A stretch of DNA of 64,000 nucleotides from Symbiodinium natans (GCA_905221605.1 CAJNDS010002202.1:207501-271500), one strand, 5' to 3'. Positions 9,196-19,765 are shown, counted from the stretch's first letter. Numbers and translations: made by a program. Notes: a model not told the origin generated them from the letters alone.

Positions 9196-11140
9196 AAGGG
9201 TTAGGGTTTATAGGGTTAAGGGTTTGTAGGTTTTAGGGTTTAAGGTTTAGCCAATTCGGGTAGCTTCTATAGAATGCAATAGAGGGATTATGGTTGATTC
9301 TGAGGTGCTTAGGGTTCCAACGTCCCCCTAAGCCCTAAGCCCGAAAACCTGTAAAACTTTACCCCCTAAACCTAAGACCCTAACCCCGAAACCCGAAACT
9401 CTAAGCCCTGAACCCTGAATCCGAACCTCGAAGCCCTAAAACTCTAAGACCTAAACCCGAAACCCTAAACCCTAAACCCTAAACCCTAACCCTACACCCT
9501 AAAACCGAAACCCTAAAACCTTGAAGCGGTCCTCAACACCCTTCGGCGTCAGACTTTCGACCTGGTGCGGAAGGGCTATCGGCATCACCGCTGTTGAAGA
9601 TGATAGGGTTTAGGGTTTGGGGTTTAGGGTTTAGGGTTTAGGGTTTAAGGTTTAGGGTTTAGGGTTTAGGGTATAAGGAATAGGGTTTTGGGTTCAGGGC
9701 CAGTACCTAAGAAAGTTTCGGAAGCGCCGCATTGGTTTTGAGCTTTTTCAGGTTGCAAGATGAGGGTTTTCGGGTTCAGGGTTCAGGAGATGATGAGAAC
9801 CCCAACTCATTGAACCCTGCTTGGAAGTCCTCTTCGAGGTTCAGGGTTTAGGGTTTAGGGTTTAGGGTTTAGCGTCCATGTACTTCTGTAGCACGGTTCG
9901 GGTTTAGGGGTTAGGGTTTAGGGTTTTGGGGTTTAGGGTTTAGCTACCCTATGGTAGCCGCCTTAAAGCCCCAAGCATCTGCTGCAGAGGTGCACGGACA
10001 GTTGGGGGATTTTCCAGAATTAAAGAGAGGTGACTGTTTGCTGCAAGCCGCATCTTCCGAAGCCCAAAATCCGCAACTCCTCAACCCAAAGGGTTTAGGG
10101 TTTAGGGTTTAGGGTTTAGGGTTTAGGGTTTAGGGTTTAGGGTTTAGCCCTTCCTGCCTCCCATAAACCCTAAACCCTTAGAGCCCCTGAACCCTAAACC
10201 CCAAACCCCTAAACCGTAAACCCTAAACCCAAAACTCTTAGACCTTAAACCCTAAACCCTTAGGCGCGAAACCCTGCCTCCTATAACCCTTATGAACCGT
10301 AAACCCTTAAGCCCCAAACCCCTAAACCCGCACTGAGACCGGCGCCAGCAGGCGTTGCTCGTGACGGCGGGCATAGGACAGGGCTGGGCACAGTAGTGAC
10401 CTTGCTGTGGTGTTGGAGGGCTCGGGGGTTTGGGGGGTTTTAGGGGGGCTTAGGGGGGTTTAGGGGAGCTTGGGGGGTTTTGGGGGGGGTTAGGGGTGTT
10501 TGGAGGGTTTATTGGGGCTTCAATTGACAGGCTGGGAGAAAGCGAGGGAAGCTCTGAAGCTTAAAGACCCAGTTTGGCCCAAAACCTTAAACCCTAAACC
10601 CTAAACCCCAATGCATAAACTCACAGTAGGAGCACCCCTCAACGCTACGCCCCTGCACCCTAGACCCTGATCCTTGAACCTGCGCAGCGTCACTTGCCAA
10701 TTGTTTGGCCCGGTGACATAGCTAGCTACACTTGAGTCCAAGATATCATCTAAGAGTCCTGCATTAAATTCGGAGGCTATTCCTAAACCCTAAACCCTAC
10801 ACCCTAAACCTTAATCCCTAAGCTCTATAGAAGTGTTTGGGAGCTCAGAAAACCTAAGCCCTGAGGGTAGTTGCAAGGCCTCTGACTTGAGGGAGTCCTT
10901 CTATACCCTGACTCCCAAGGAAGCATGGGCCGGTACATGTAGTCAGGGCCTTGTTCAGGATAACCCTAAACCCTAAACCCTAAATCCTAACCCTAAACCC
11001 TAAACCCTAAACCCTAAACCCTGAACCCTTGGACAAAACCCTGGCCCAACACTAAACAATACACCTCAGCTCAGGGCAGCGTCTTGCCGGTGCCGGTGGG
11101 ACTCTCCTCACGAGGCGTTGCGCAGACCCACATCTTTGAC
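9196..11140. repeat. Telomere-like blocks and G/T- or C/A-rich derivatives with short islands
   Basis: Clear blocks: 9440-9500 (CCCTAAA), 9603-9672 (TTTAGGG), 9838-9873, 10091-10147 (perfect TTTAGGG), 10963-11030 (CCCTAAA). 10425-10510 is a GGGGGTTT-type degenerate run. Islands at 9510-9600, 9950-10080, 10330-10425, 10510-10590, 10620-10790 and 10850-10960 have no recognisable gene. CTTGGACAAAACCC at 11029 recurs in altered form at 12032, a small local duplication. Confidence 0.75.
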
Positions 11141-11211
11141 TCACCCTAGTTTAGGGTTTGGGGTTTGGGGTTTAGGGTTTAGGATTCAGGGTTTGGGGTT
11201 TAGGGTAGCTC

Positions 11212-11290
11212 TCCCTAAGGGTCCATGCACCTCATTATTATGTACCTGCGCCCCAAAGTCCTTATATCGGAGGTGCTTTAAGGCCTAACT
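11212..11290 (+). repeat. FB5 foldback fragment
   Basis: CCCTAAGGGTCCATGCACC resembles the arm of the complete FB5 palindrome at 26351-26459. Only part of one arm is retained. Confidence 0.45.
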
Positions 11291-11298
11291 CTTCCCTG

Positions 11299-11442
11299 TT
11301 GAGTTACATGGACTCTCAGGGTATTACTACTCTTCGAGGAACCTTCCGCGAGCATTTGCCAAGGAACCTGCTGAAGTTGGGACCTATCCCGCACTCTCCC
11401 TTTATGAAACCAGAAAGTGCGTTCACAATTGAGGATTCTACT
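11299..11442 (+). other. Unrecognised protein-like open frame
   Basis: A plus-strand frame opens with MSYMDSQGITTL and stays free of telomere-derived residues for about 50 codons, with mixed composition including EHLPRNLLKLGP. It then runs into an FB3 copy. No family is recognised. It may be an exon or pseudogene fragment cut by the repeat. Confidence 0.25.
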
Positions 11443-11534
11443 CTAGACCTTAGAGGAGCCCCTTTTGGTTTTAAAAAGGCCGATAAGGGAGCCTAAACCC
11501 TAGAAAGGAGAATAAGGGCCTGCTCTGGGTCCTC
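11443..11534 (+). mobile_element. FB3 element copy
   Basis: Left end CTAGACCTTAGAGGAG, body CCCCTTTTGGTTTTAAAAAG and GATAAGGGAGCC, right end TGCTCTGGGTCCT. A short CCCTAAA/CCCTAG step lies inside. Ends and body match 2277-2386. Confidence 0.65.
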
Positions 11535-12090
11535 GTTTGCAGATCTGACATGGGAGTGCTGGCGCAAGGTTTCCAGGAATGGGCCGGTTGTTGGTTTTTG
11601 ACTTTCTCCTTGGAGGGCCGAGAGTTCAGGGTTTGGGGTTTAGGGTTTAAGGTTTAGGGTTTAGGGTTTCGGGTGTGGGGTTCAGGGTTTAGGGTGCGGG
11701 GTTTAGATTAGGGTGGCTTGTGGCTAAGTGCTTACCCTAAAACCCTAAACCTCGTCGTAGGGACTTTAGGAATAAGGTTCCTCATATCAAAACATTGAAG
11801 GCCATTCTTTCTTTTGGGGATTTCCCCTTATCCCTTGATAGTACTTAACGGGGTATAGGGTTGAGGGCTTCTAAGGGTTTCCGGGCTTACGGTTTAGGGG
11901 CTGGGGGTGAACTGAGTACCCTAAACCCAGAACCCTGAACCCTAAACCCTAAAACCAGAACCCTAAGCCCTGAACCCGAAACCCTAAACCCTAAATCCTA
12001 AATCATAAACTCCGAACTCCTTTAAACCCTAAATGCTTGGACAAACCTTAGCCCGAAGCTCAACACTACATCTGAACTCCTAAGCCCGAG
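11535..12090. other. Unique islands with degraded telomere-like repeats
   Basis: 11535-11620 and 11755-11900 are unique with no recognisable gene. 11630-11710 is GGGTTT-type and 11925-12010 CCCTGAACC/CCCTAAACC-type. Confidence 0.6.
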
Positions 12091-12175
12091 ACCCTAAACC
12101 CTAAACCCTAAACCCTAAACCCTAAACCCTAAACCCTAAACCCTAAACCCTAAACCCTAAACCCTAAACCCTGAA
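12091..12175 (-). repeat. Perfect CCCTAAA block
   Basis: About eleven uninterrupted CCCTAAA units, ending in a CCCTGAACCC variant. A ~110-bp unique spacer separates it from the opposite-strand block that follows. Confidence 0.95.
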
Positions 12176-12280
12176 CCCCCAAGAAGGCGATGTTTGCCAA
12201 AGGTCGAGGATGCCCATCGACCCACTCTCGAGGATCTCCATCACGCAGGCCATGAACTGCAATTGCGAGGGGTATGGCCT

Positions 12281-12534
12281 CGGTTTAGGGTTCAGGGTTT
12301 AGGGGTTGGGGTTTAGGGTTTAGGGTTTAGGGTTTAGGGTTTAGGGTTTAGGGTTTAGGGTTTAGGGTTTAGGGTTTAGGGTTTAGGGTTTAGGGTTTAG
12401 GGTTTAGGGTTTAGGGTTTAGGGTTTAGGGTTTTAGGGTTTAGGGTTTAGGGTTTAGGGTTTAGGGTTTAGGGTTTAGGGTTTAGGGTTTAGGGTTTAGG
12501 GTTTAGGGTTTAGGGTTTAGGGTTTAGGGTTTCG
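12281..12534 (+). repeat. Longest near-perfect TTTAGGG array in the window
   Basis: About 34 heptamers with one extra T near 12430. Its uniformity suggests recent insertion or expansion. Unique flanks on both sides make it interstitial. It is convergent with the CCCTAAA block at 12091-12175. Confidence 0.97.
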
Positions 12535-12618
12535 GGCTGGAAGGACTGAAGGGTGCAGTGACAGCTACAGCAATTCGGAGCTTAGGGCTCCCTGCCAGCC
12601 ATAAAACAGATCATACGA

Positions 12619-12748
12619 TGGGATGTTCCCCCTTACACTAACTAGCAGTCCTTGAAAGGAATTAGAATGTGGGGGGGGGGGGGACTTTAGGGTTTAGGGT
12701 TTAGGGTTTAGGGTTTAGGGTTTAGGGTTTAGGACTGCTAGCTTAGCT
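12619..12748. mobile_element. FB1 foldback with G-tract and TTTAGGG block in its loop
   Basis: The left arm GGGATGTTCCCCCTTACACT continues to CTAGCAGTCCTTGAAAGG. Part of the right arm, AGGACTGCTAG, appears at 12732-12742. Between them lie a G-homopolymer (12671-12683) and a TTTAGGG block (12686-12731). The outer right arm is missing. Confidence 0.65.
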
Positions 12749-13160
12749 GTTGAGTCCGTAAAGCCCCAAAACAACTGGACACTTTCAGTTCTACAGGGGA
12801 TTATCGTATCCCACAAAAGTGTAAGTTGTGTACTCATGCAGCTACTAGGATATACAAAGTAACCCCAGCCCTCGCGACAGACAGGCAGTTTGGGGTTTGG
12901 GGTTTAGGGTTTAGGGTTTCGGGTTACAAACCCCAAGCTTCTAAGTTACACCCTAGTCGACGCCTACATTCCCAGATTCCCTTGGTTGAGCTAGAGACCT
13001 CAACTCTAAACCCCAAGGCCTGAGCACTAAGCCGTAAAACCTAACATTCCCAGGTCCCGGCGTGTGTGGGAAGCCGTAGCTGTCCAGGACCTTGGCCCAA
13101 AAAAAGGCTTAGGGTTTAGGGCTTAGGGGTTTAGGGTTTAGGGTTTAGGGTTTAGGGCTT
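12749..13160. other. Unique islands and telomere-like repeats
   Basis: 12749-12885 and 12925-13100 are unique, without a recognised gene. 12890-12925 and 13108-13168 are TTTAGGG-type blocks. The plus frame at 12826-13023 runs through telomere-derived codons and is not considered coding. Confidence 0.6.
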
Positions 13161-13560
13161 AGGGCTTCGGGTGGATCGAGAAAGAAAACCTAACCTGGGA
13201 ACATTACTCTGGATAAGGTCCTCGTCAAGCCCAAAGCGGTCGTTCGAAAACATGGAAAGGTCCGACCCAGAAAGAGAAGGGATTAGAGAGGTCAAGGAAC
13301 TCATGGGTTTTGACAGGCAAGCCCCCAACCCTAGAAAGGACACGGGAAGAGGACGGGGGGGGGGGGGGTCATTAGACAGAAATCCACACAAACCCAGCTC
13401 CCCAGAAACATATTTGGTTCAAAAACAACACCACGCTCTCAAACCCAATAAGGGAACATGTAAACCTAGACCGGGTTCTAGTAGGCTGATAAATAACTAA
13501 GGAACCCCTCAAAAAAAACATAAAGTATGCATGCTAGACTCCACTTCGCAAGCAAATTTA
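13161..13560. other. Unique island with an unrecognised open frame and G-tract
   Basis: A plus-strand frame (13171-13500) gives a charged peptide (SFENMERSDPEREGIREVKE) whose glycine run comes from the 13-bp G-tract at 13357-13369. No domain is recognised. A G-tract of unstable length inside a real exon would be unusual, so coding status is doubtful. Confidence 0.25.
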
Positions 13561-14482
13561 GGTCTTCGGGTTGAGGTCAAACTAAACATTTCACTAAACC
13601 GTAAACCCTAACCCTAAACCCTAAACCCTAAACCCTAAACCCCAAACATGTTCAGGGCTCTAAATTCACAACACCTCGGCCCCGCCCTGGGGAAGCAACA
13701 GAGGCTTTCTCGCCCGCTGCTGCGGCCATGGCTGGAGGGTCACCCTGCTTTGCTGTTTGAGGGTTTCGCGGCTTCCTAATTTGGGTTTAGGGTTTAGGGT
13801 TTAGGGTTTAGGGTTCAGGGTTTAGGGTTTAGGGTTTGGGGTTCAGGGCTTAGGGTGCAGGCCTAAACCCTAAACAGCAAGACTCAACTCACCAGAAAGA
13901 AAGTTCGGGCGAGGTGGCGCGCGGGGAGACGAGCCCTAAGCTCTAAGCCCTAAACCCTAAATCTTCAATTCCGGGGTTCAGTGTTTAGGGTTTCGGCTTT
14001 AAGGTCAAATCCCAAACCTAAACTGTAACCCTTTCACCCGAAATCCCAAATCCCAAGCCCAAAAGCCTACGTCCTAAATCCTGAAAACTCTAAGCCCCAA
14101 AGCCTAAACCCGACCACGACACACCCAAATAGCTCTTCCCACGTTCAGCAACCCTAAACCCGAAGCCCCAAACCTTCGTTGTTTCATGTCTGCTCTAAAA
14201 TCCCGAACGTGCAGACCTTGACGTTTAGGGACAAACGACTCAGACTGTGTTGGGGATTGCCCTAAACCCTAAAGCCTACTTAGGGTTTAGGGCTTAGGAT
14301 TTTTCTGGGTTTAGGGTTTAGGGATTGATTCTTTCGGTTTTAGGGCTAGAGCTTAGTATTTCAGGGCTAAGGAATGTATTTGCAGCTCCCCAGTGTAGAA
14401 ACGCAAGCATCTCCAAGCAGAGAGATCCGACACCCTGTCCTCATATGGCTCGTTCTGGACATGATGGCTACCCGCCGTGTTT
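13561..14482. other. Short telomere-like blocks separated by unique islands
   Basis: Blocks at 13600-13650 (CCCTAAA) and 13783-13850 (TTTAGGG). 13930-14180 holds degraded CCTAAAGCC-type units. Islands at 13660-13780, 13870-13930, 14180-14270 and 14340-14480 show no recognisable gene. Confidence 0.6.
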
Positions 14483-14620
14483 CGGTTTAGGGTTTAGGGT
14501 TTAGGGTTTAGGGTTTAGGGTTTAGGGTTTAGGGTTTAGGGTTTAGGGTTTAGGGTTTAGGGTTTAGGGTTTAGGGTTTAGGGTTTAGGGTTTAGGGTTT
14601 AGGGTTTAGGGTTTAGGGTC
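14483..14620 (+). repeat. Perfect TTTAGGG array
   Basis: About 19 uninterrupted heptamers, bordered by TTTCGG on the left and TCCATGTTCC on the right. No flanking duplication was seen. Confidence 0.97.
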
Positions 14621-14699
14621 CATGTTCCACAAGGAAGACGCTTAGGGTTCAGGGTTAGGGTTGTAACAAGGGTTTAGGGTTCAGGGTTGAGGGTTTACA

Positions 14700-14726
14700 G
14701 GGGGGTGGGGGGGGGGGGGGGTTAAG
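14700..14726 (+). repeat. G-homopolymer tract
   Basis: A G-rich run with an uninterrupted stretch of about 13 G, next to telomere-like GGGTTT units. The length read in an assembly may be unreliable. Confidence 0.9.
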
Positions 14727-14835
14727 GGCAACCCACAAAAGCTACTCTAATACACCCTGTGCAGACCTGTATCCTAGACCGTGCGCCTGAGCCCGAACTC
14801 CCAAGCTCGAAGAAACCAAAGCCCTTGACACTAAA

Positions 14836-15058
14836 CCCCTGAACCCCTGAACCCCCCCCTAAACCCCTAAACCCTAAACCCCTAAACCCCTAAACCCCTA
14901 AACCCCTAAACCCCTAAACCCCTAAACCCCTAAACCCCTAAACCCCTAAACCCCTAAACCCCTAAACCCCTAAACCCCTAAACCCCTAAACCCCTAAACC
15001 CCTAAACCCCTAAAGTCTAAACCCTAAACCCTAAACCCTAAACCCTAAACCCTAAACC
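14836..15058 (-). repeat. Octamer CCCCTAAA array
   Basis: Roughly 20 near-identical 8-bp units (CCCCTAAA), followed by five to six normal heptamers (15018-15056). A uniform off-length unit indicates expansion from a single variant. Confidence 0.95.
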
Positions 15059-15254
15059 CCCCACAGCCCCAAGAGGCTCCAGATGCAGTTGGCAGGTCCT
15101 CTCAGGCGCTCAAAGGGCCTCCGGTCGGAGGCCTCCGGTGACGACCTCAGAAAACGTCCTTAAGGGAGAGCTTTTTGGAGGGTTAGGGTGTGGGGTTTAG
15201 GGTTACCGTAATCCCAAAACGCGTAAACCCAAAACCCTAAAACCTTAAAAACTT

Positions 15255-15428
15255 AAAACCCTAACACCCTCAAACCCTCAAACCCTCAAACCCTCAAACC
15301 CTCAAACCCTCAAACCCTCAAACCCTAAAGCCCCAAAGCCCTAAAGCCCTAAAGCCCTAAAACCCTAAAACCCTAAAACCCTAAAACCCTAAACCCTAAA
15401 CCCTAAACCCTAAACCCTAAACCCTACC
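15255..15428 (-). repeat. Stacked variant arrays: CCCTCAAA, CCCTAAAG, CCCTAAAA, CCCTAAA
   Basis: Four sub-arrays follow in order: octamer CCCTCAAA (~15268-15324), GCCCTAAA (~15328-15357), CCCTAAAA (~15358-15392), heptamer CCCTAAA (~15393-15426). Each is internally uniform. 15059-15254 before it is unique with no gene. Confidence 0.92.
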
Positions 15429-15562
15429 GCTGAACCCTGAATCCTAAACGCCCTAGTGTTGTGGGCTTACTTTAGGAGTGCGGGGTGTAGAGGTTGGGAG
15501 CTGAAAGCCGTGGTTTGTATATAACAGTTACAATCACACGCGCAACTCTAAATAACAAGCTT

Positions 15563-15565
<3 letters not shown>

Positions 15566-15593
<28 letters not shown>
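15566..15593 (+). repeat. C-homopolymer tract
   Basis: About 27 consecutive C, among the longest homopolymers in the window. It lies in a unique island (15430-15615) without a recognised gene. Confidence 0.95.
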
Positions 15594-15594
<1 letters not shown>

Positions 15595-15827
15595 TCTGTC
15601 TCGGAACATTACGGGTTTAGGGTACTAGTGGGGCTGGGGTCCTACATCCCACGCGCCTCATTCCACAGTCATGCTACCCTATACCCGAAACCCTAAACCC
15701 GAAACCCTAAACCCTAAACCCTAAACCCCCAAGTGGCATGTGGAGCTCAGGGCAAAGCGTTGATGCCCGTGGCGCGGGCCATTAGCTGCAGCCGACAGGG
15801 TCCAATCTCGGCAGCAAGAGCTCTGAT

Positions 15828-16022
15828 AGGGTTTAGGGTTTAGGGTTTAGGGTTTAGGGTTTAGGGTTTAGGGTTTAGGGTTTAGGGTTTAGGGTTTAGG
15901 GTTTAGGGTTTAGGGTTTAGGTTTTATGGTTTAGGGTTTAGGGTTTAGGGTTTAGGGTTTAGGGTTTAGGGTTTAGGGTTTAGGGTTTAGGGTTTAGGGT
16001 TTAGGGTTTAGGGTTTAGGGTG
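15828..16022 (+). repeat. Long TTTAGGG array
   Basis: About 27 heptamers, with a single degraded step (TTTAGGTTTTATGG) near 15920. Flanked by AGAGCTCTGATAGGG and TGGAAGGTTC. No flanking duplication found. Confidence 0.97.
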
Positions 16023-16097
16023 GAAGGTTCAGGGTTCATGAAGGTTTAGGGTCCAGGGTCCAAGGGAGGGCCGATTCAGGCGTGGGTGAGTCCCAAA

Positions 16098-16152
16098 AGG
16101 CCCATGTAGCCATATAGTAGTATATACTTGGGCCTTAAAGGGGTTCCCAGAT
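16098..16152 (+). repeat. FB5 foldback fragment
   Basis: TACTTGGGCCTTAAAGGGG and GTTCCCAGAT match the centre of the complete FB5 palindrome at 26351-26459. The right arm is absent, and CCCTAAA repeats begin at the break. Confidence 0.6.
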
Positions 16153-16204
16153 AAACCCTAAACCCTAAAACCTAAAACCTAAACCCTAAACCCTAAACCC
16201 TAAA

Positions 16205-16519
16205 CCCTAAACCAACCCTAAAACCACGAATGGCGCAAGGCGCGGTAACCCGGCTGCACCCAGCTTTCAGTAGCGGCTCGGGCACAGCCCGCGAAGGATC
16301 ATCAGCAATAATGCTCGGGCTGGCAACCTTACAAACCAGGCCCACTGCGCACACAACTTCTCTGAGCTTTCGAACAAGAGCAAGATCTCTGACATGCGGA
16401 TTCGATGACGTCCCACGAACGAAAGCATCCTGCGCAGGGATGTTGTCAATGTAGAAGATGCATCTTTGTGACGCCAGTTGTACTGATGCCACACCTAGCG
16501 TAGGCCTCAATGGGTCCAA
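16205..16519 (-). pseudogene. RNase H-like domain fragment of a retroelement
   Basis: The minus-strand frame from 16519 contains FYIDN with the acidic/Asn pair (16441-16453), then AQDAFVRGTSS, and about 60 residues later IADDPSRAVPEP (~16284-16310). The DN...A..A..KG(T/S)S...ADxPSR layout is that of the RNase H-like domain next to the RT in DIRS/Ngaro-type and related retroelements, abundant in dinoflagellate genomes. In an active enzyme it would remove the RNA strand after reverse transcription. No RT core is visible upstream. The frame begins shortly after a CCCTAAA block and its C-terminus reads into CCCTAAA, so it is truncated at both ends. There is no internal stop over ~90 residues, so it may be a recent fragment. 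Family assignment rests on the two signature motifs. Confidence 0.68.
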
Positions 16520-16529
16520 TCCAATGCTT

Positions 16530-16609
16530 CACCTAAACCCTAAACCCTAAACCCTAAACCCTAAACCCTAAACCCTAAACCCTAAACCCTAAAACCCTAA
16601 AACCCTAAA
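16530..16609 (-). repeat. CCCTAAA block
   Basis: About ten heptamers, with CCCTAAAA variants at the right. It separates the RNase H-like fragment from the unrecognised island to the right. Confidence 0.95.
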
Positions 16610-16812
16610 CCACCAAGGGCGCTCCGCAGGTGGAGGAGCCTTGGAGCGGTCCCCGAAGATGAGCGCAGCTAGCATGGGGATGAGCGTGCGGAGTGCCCGT
16701 GTCGGGTACTGCTTCATTGCTGAGTCACAACTAAGGTCGAATGTATCACAATATGGCTTTGAAGATACCTGTAAGGAAGACCTAGACCTCAAATCCGAAA
16801 CCCTAAACCGCC
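16610..16812 (-). other. Unrecognised protein-like island
   Basis: A minus-strand frame (16792 down to about 16613) has balanced composition (SAMKQYPTRALRTLIPMLAA) without telomere-derived residues until its end. It lies upstream, in the same orientation, of the RNase H-like fragment across a CCCTAAA block, so it could be part of the same element. No motif supports that directly. Confidence 0.25.
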
Positions 16813-16857
16813 CGGAACCCTAAACCCTAAACCCTAAACCCTAAACCCTAAACCTCC

Positions 16858-16883
16858 ACCCCCCCCCCCCCCCCCCCCCCCCC
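16858..16883 (+). repeat. C-homopolymer tract
   Basis: About 24 C next to a CCCTAAA block (16815-16850). No gene nearby. Confidence 0.9.
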
Positions 16884-18360
16884 TCCACCCAAACCGAACA
16901 GCACTTGAAGCCCCTCTTGAGCGGCAAAGGATCGGGGATCTCATTTCGAGGTTGCTGCTCGAAGCTTTCTGAAACATAGTCCCGTGCAGGACCCTCAGCA
17001 TTTAGGATTTTTAACCCTAAACCCTAAACTTGGGGGGACACATATCGTACCACCTATTCGTTGCATTCGTCCGACTCTCATGACCCTAAAGGCTAAGGCA
17101 CCACCGCTCACAAGGTGTTGCAATGAGCTTTGGGTTGATGGAACGGTTTAGGGTTCAGGGTTTAGGGTTTCGGGTTTCGGGTTTAGGTTTTAGGGTTCAG
17201 GGCTGAGTCCTTTTGGACACTGCGCAAATGTGACCAATGCGTCCTTCATATGAACCCAAAAACCCTTTGAAACACATTCAAGCGCATTAAAACCCACATA
17301 AACCCAGGTAAACCCTATGACCCCAGGTAAGCCCTGGAAAGCCCTGAAGGCCCCAACCCCCAAACCCTAAACCCTATACCCTGAACCCTCAAACCCAATC
17401 CCTAAAATCCCCAAAAGCCTTCAATCTCAAGCCCTAAACCCTAAACCCTAAACCCTAAACCCTAAACCCCAAACCCGAAACCCTAAACCCCAAACCCCAA
17501 ACTCTAAATCCTAAACCCCAGAAGCCCTAAGAACCCTAAACCCTAAACCCTAAACCCTAAACCCTAAACCCCCCTGAGGTCCCTGCCGGGGACTCGGTCA
17601 GCTGACGGGCGATGTGCCGCAGGCGCTGCGGGCTCGCCTGACAAGAGCAGTTTCATGGGTTTAGGGTTTAGGGTTTAGGGTTAAGGGTTTAGGGTTTAGG
17701 GTTTGGGGTTTAGGGTTTAGGGTTTAAGGTTTAGGGCTTACGATGGACGCTGCGCTGATGGGTGGCTATATATGGGGTTGGAGAGGGTTTATGGGGCTTT
17801 ATAACCCTTGTGCGGGTCATGTTTTTTTTGTTTTGAGGTGTGTAGCTTTTTAGGGTTTATACAAATACAGGGGTTTGTGGGGTTTATAGGAGGGACCAGG
17901 GTTTCGCTGAGTAATCGCTCCAGTCGTTTGGGTGGGGGGGGGGGGGGGTAAGGCTGAGACAGATATGCGCTCAAGGGTCTTTAGGATACCCAAAAACCCT
18001 AAACCCTAAACCCTAATCCCTAATCCCTGAACCCTTGTTCGGATCTTGACTGTGCTGGCCACACGAAGACAGGGAGCTTCCAAACGTCTGGAAAGGGGAG
18101 GGCACCTGAGCCTGCTTTCACACCTTGGTGTCGAGTACGTAAGGACGCAAGCAACAGCGGCAAGACAAAGAAGCACCCAAGTAGAAAAAGCACCAAGTGT
18201 GCTGAACATGCCTTAAACCCTAAACCCTAAACCCTCAACCCTAAACCCTAAGTAGGCAGGGCTAGCCAGGTCGGGCTGCAGCCGCACAAGCACACCGGCC
18301 ACAGCTTCCTTCAGAAAGCATACCGGGACCCAAACTCTTAGACCTAAACCCTCCAACCCG
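16884..18360. other. Telomere-like blocks and unique islands
   Basis: Blocks: 17140-17200 (GGGTTT type), 17430-17470 and 17530-17572 (CCCTAAA), 17657-17740 (TTTAGGG), 18000-18030 and 18212-18250 (CCCTAAA). Islands at 16884-17010, 17030-17140, 17200-17290, 17575-17655, 17745-17990 and 18035-18205 hold no recognised gene. A minus-strand frame (18209-18006) starts with a hydrophobic stretch (TWVLLCLAAVACVLTY) but ends in telomere-derived codons. A G-tract lies at 17934-17948. Confidence 0.6.
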
Positions 18361-18366
18361 AAGCTA

Positions 18367-18458
18367 GTTCATGGTTGGGATAATATTAAAAATTTAAATG
18401 TTTATTCTTTATTGGGTGTAAGTACCCTTAAAATGTAAAATGATACCCAACCATGACC
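18367..18458. repeat. Short AT-rich foldback sequence
   Basis: TCATGGTTGGGAT (18369-18381) is matched in inverse by ATACCCAACCATGA (18443-18456), with an AT-rich centre containing AAAATTTAAATG. The arms are short (~12 bp) and no family member was found elsewhere. Confidence 0.6.
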
Positions 18459-19060
18459 AAGTAAGCCCTAAACTCTAAGGCCCCTAAATCTTCGACCCCT
18501 GAGCCCCCTCGAGCCTGACTCCCGAAACCTCTCAACCTCCCAAAAACCCTGAACCCCTAAGCCCGAAACCCCCAAAAACCCTAAACCGCTAATTCCCTAA
18601 ATCCCTAAACTAAACCCCTAAACCCCTAAACCCTGAAAAGTCTAAACCCCTGAACTCCGATATGCCCCGAAACCTCCAAACCCCCAAACCCCCAAAAGCT
18701 TAAACCCCTAAAGCCCTAAACTCTCAACCCCTACGCCCCCCCAAACCCCTAAATGCTTAAAGCCCTAAAACCCTAGACCCTAAACCCCAGACCCCCAAAC
18801 CCCTAAACTAAAGCCCTAAACCCGAAGCGCCTAAACCCCCTGACCAATTAAACCCCAAGCCCGTGAACCCCCAAACCCCCTTAAAGCTTAAACCTCCAAA
18901 AAAACTCAAAACCTTAAGCCCCTAAGCCCCTAGGCCCCATAAGCCCCTAAGCCCCTAAGCCCTAGGCCTTAAACCCTAAACCCTAAACCCTAAACCCAAA
19001 ACCCTAAACCCTAAACCCCCGAAACCCGCTCCGGCCTGGCCCCCTGTAGACAGAGGACCA
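18459..19060 (-). repeat. Degenerate CCCCTAAA/CCCCTAAG field
   Basis: About 600 bp of drifted 7-9 bp units (CCCCTAAACC, CCCCCAAACC, CCCCTAAGCC), ending in better CCCTAAA units (18968-19018). It looks like an old, decayed telomere-like array. No gene. Confidence 0.85.
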
Positions 19061-19480
19061 GTGTGTTTGGCCTGGCAGTCAGTGACCTATAGGGTTTAGG
19101 GTTTAGGGTTGAGGGTTCAGGGTTTAGGGTTCAGACTTTAGGGTTAGGGTTGAGGGATTTGGGTCGAGGGAGTACGGCTCAGGGTTTAGGGTGTATTGGG
19201 TTGAACGAGAGGTCCTGGAGGCTACAACTCCGAAGCCCTAATCCCTAAACCCCCCCAAAAAAGGGTTTAAGGTTTAGGGTATTTAGGGTTTAGGGTTTAG
19301 GGTTTAGGACTACGACGCAGCACAAGGCGCCTCTGGCCGGAGCGGCTGTCGAAGCGTCCTGGGCCGACTTGGCTCTTCGTGGCGTGGCTCTACTCATCGG
19401 CCCTGAGCCCCTAAGTCCCTAAGCCCCAAACCCCAAACACCAAGCCCCAAACCCAAAACCCAAAACCCAAAAGCCTAAAG
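19061..19480. other. Short islands with TTTAGGG-type repeats
   Basis: 19088-19200 and 19260-19310 are TTTAGGG/GGGTTCA types. 19310-19400 is G/C-rich unique without a recognised frame. 19400-19480 is CCCAAACC-type degenerate. Confidence 0.6.
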
Positions 19481-19765
19481 CCGAAAGCCTAACGCCTAAA
19501 GCCTGAAGCCTGAAGCCTGAAGCCTGAAGCCTCAAGCCTGAAGCCTCAAGCCTCAAGCCTAAAGCCTCAAGCCTCAAGCCTCAAGCCTCAAGCCTAAAGC
19601 CTAAAGCCTAAACCCTAAACTCTGAACCCTAAACCCTAAACCCTGAACCCTAAACCCTAAAGCCTATAAACCCTAAAGCCTAAAGCCCTAGACTTTTTGG
19701 GTTTAGGACTAAAGCCTTAAGCCTTAAGCCTAAAGCCTAAACCCTAAAGCCTGAAGCCCTAGGGT
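19481..19765 (-). repeat. GCCTNAA heptamer variant array
   Basis: Units GCCTAAA, GCCTGAA and GCCTCAA alternate with period 7 (19481-19612), then mix with CCCTAAA. The same single-base alternatives recur in runs, suggesting unit-by-unit copying within the array. Confidence 0.9.

Noticed and set aside
17996-18209. Putative membrane or secreted peptide
   Set aside because: The hydrophobic N-terminus is suggestive, but the frame ends in telomere-derived residues and no family or expression evidence supports it.
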